The position numbers and the translations under genes were made by a program. A stretch of DNA of 64,000 nucleotides, taken from the NCBI GenBank assembly GCA_946480015.1, contig CAMLIL010000013.1, positions 1-64,000 of the forward strand, given 5' to 3'. Below the pieces are notes generated by a model. It was not told where the DNA came from, did not search any database, and was given only the letters and a program-made list of their open reading frames with translations. Source of the DNA: an uncultured Oxalobacteraceae bacterium (GTDB taxonomy: Bacteria; Pseudomonadota; Gammaproteobacteria; Burkholderiales; Burkholderiaceae). Below are positions 63,306 through 64,000 of the stretch, piece after piece (within the stretch, counting starts at the first letter, position 1; the number at the start of each line of letters is the position of its first letter).

Positions 63306-63884
63306 ATGACTGACACCTTGCTACGGCACTGGTGGTTGCCCGCGGTGCGCGGCGCCATCGCCATCGCGTTTGGTCTCACGGCACTGATGTGGCCGGGGCT
63401 CACGCTGCTGACGCTGGCGGCGCTGTTTGCCGCGTTTGCGCTGGTGGGGGGCGCGGTCTGGACCTTCGCCGCTTTGGAAAACCGCAAGGCCGACACGCGC
63501 TGGTGGGCCTTGCTGCTGCTTGGCCTGGCCAGCCTGGTGGCCGGCGCCATCGCCATGCTGCATCCCGGCCTCACCACGGTGGTGCTGGTGATGCTGGTCG
63601 GCGCCAACGCGCTGGTCAGCGGCGTCATGGATATTATCGTTGCGGTGCGCCTGCGCCGGTACATCCGCAACGAATGGCTGCTCGTGCTCAGCGGCGTCGG
63701 TTCAAGCCTGTTCGGCGCCTTCGTACTGCTGTTTCCGTTGGGGGCGGGCGCGCTTGCGCTGGCCTGGTGGGTCGGCCTGTATGCGCTATTTACGGGTGTA
63801 TTGCTACTGTCGCTGTCGTGGCGGGTCCGAAGTTGGAGGCGCCTGCAGCACCAGCCTTCGGGGCCGGTTGCAGGCGCGCTGTAG
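63306..63884 (+). CDS. HdeD-like membrane protein (DUF308)
   Basis: 192 aa, six hydrophobic helices in three DUF308 pairs (GAIAIAFGLTALMWPGLTLL, LASLVAGAIAMLHPGLTTVV and GVGSSLFGAFVLLFPLGAGA share a repeated pattern). HdeD-type proteins protect against acid in enterobacteria; here only the fold is supported. GGAGGGAGAG precedes the ATG. Divergent from hsp20 and probably part of the same stress response. Confidence 0.85.
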   Translation: MTDTLLRHWWLPAVRGAIAIAFGLTALMWPGLTLLTLAALFAAFALVGGAVWTFAALENRKADTRWWALLLLGLASLVAGAIAMLHPGLTTVVLVMLVGANALVSGVMDIIVAVRLRRYIRNEWLLVLSGVGSSLFGAFVLLFPLGAGALALAWWVGLYALFTGVLLLSLSWRVRSWRRLQHQPSGPVAGAL

Positions 63885-63919
63885 AGGTGCTGCAGGGCGG
63901 TTGCGTGCGGCCTCCGGGT

Positions 63920-64000
63920 TCAACCGAGCTGGTCGCGGTGAAAGCGCAGGTGGTCTTCGATGAACGTCGAGATAAAGTAATAGCCGTGGTCGTACAGCGC
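63920..64000 (-). CDS. S-formylglutathione hydrolase, C-terminal fragment (continues outside window)
   Basis: The last 26 codons read ALYDHGYYFISTFIEDHLRF and end in HRDQLG then TGA. The YDH-YYFI-TFIEDH pattern is the conserved C-terminus of S-formylglutathione hydrolase (FrmB/FghA, esterase D), which completes glutathione-dependent formaldehyde oxidation. The start lies beyond the right edge. Confidence 0.8.
   Translation of the reverse strand, partial: ALYDHGYYFISTFIEDHLRFHRDQLG

Overview
The window is high-GC, densely coded DNA from a betaproteobacterium, most probably Oxalobacteraceae (Massilia, Duganella or Janthinobacterium type). Pointers are the type VI secretion genes, the NasT/ANTAR-controlled assimilatory nitrate operon, PEP-CTERM and KGG-motif proteins, and small Oxalobacteraceae-style conserved proteins. 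This placement comes from protein resemblance, not from an rRNA gene; I saw no rRNA, tRNA or CRISPR.

Layout. 1-4195 (-): a giant hybrid kinase/ATPase/GAF signalling protein running off the left edge, with a shortened kinase domain. 4385-11786 (-): the yfhM-pbpC pair (bacterial alpha-2-macroglobulin and PBP1C). 11980-13741 (-): a Spy/CpxP-like periplasmic protein and two small conserved proteins. 13755-16582: a scarred zone holding an intact Zn-alcohol dehydrogenase, an internally deleted second copy sharing 270 bp, an LprI-like gene and an IS5-family transposase remnant. 16873-23196 (+): a KGG stress protein, galactokinase, a GH2 glycosidase and a large glycosyltransferase/UDP-galactopyranose-mutase-like fusion, suggesting galactose use in glycan building. 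23393-24371: a glutathione transferase and a small protein. 24361-31065: a partial type VI secretion locus (tssK divergent from tssBCEFG). 31066-42066: EcsC, SDR, KGG protein, DMT transporter, PEP-CTERM protein, Suv3-type helicase, hemerythrin, PBP1A, membrane hydrolase and alpha/beta hydrolase.

42256-53851 carries a GAF-GGDEF-EAL protein, then NasT and the nitrate assimilation operon (transporter, nirB, nirD, FAD reductase, nasA). The operon is preceded by a sigma54-type promoter and a leader RNA with three hexaloop hairpins and a terminator, the architecture expected for ANTAR antitermination. Nitrate is imported, reduced to nitrite by NasA (electrons probably via the FAD protein) and then to ammonium by NirBD.

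53913-64000 holds a secreted unknown, a YjdM-like protein, a FeeM-like acyltransferase next to a membrane GGDEF-EAL protein, and a stress cassette (general-stress-like protein, erythromycin-esterase family, SRPBCC, phosphoribosyltransferase, Hsp20, HdeD-like). The 3' end of an S-formylglutathione hydrolase gene lies at the right edge.

Most distinctive features: the three-hairpin nas leader, the glycosyltransferase-mutase fusion, the N-lobe-less kinase, a probable ATT start for tssG, and the duplicated and deleted dehydrogenase around an LprI/IS insert.
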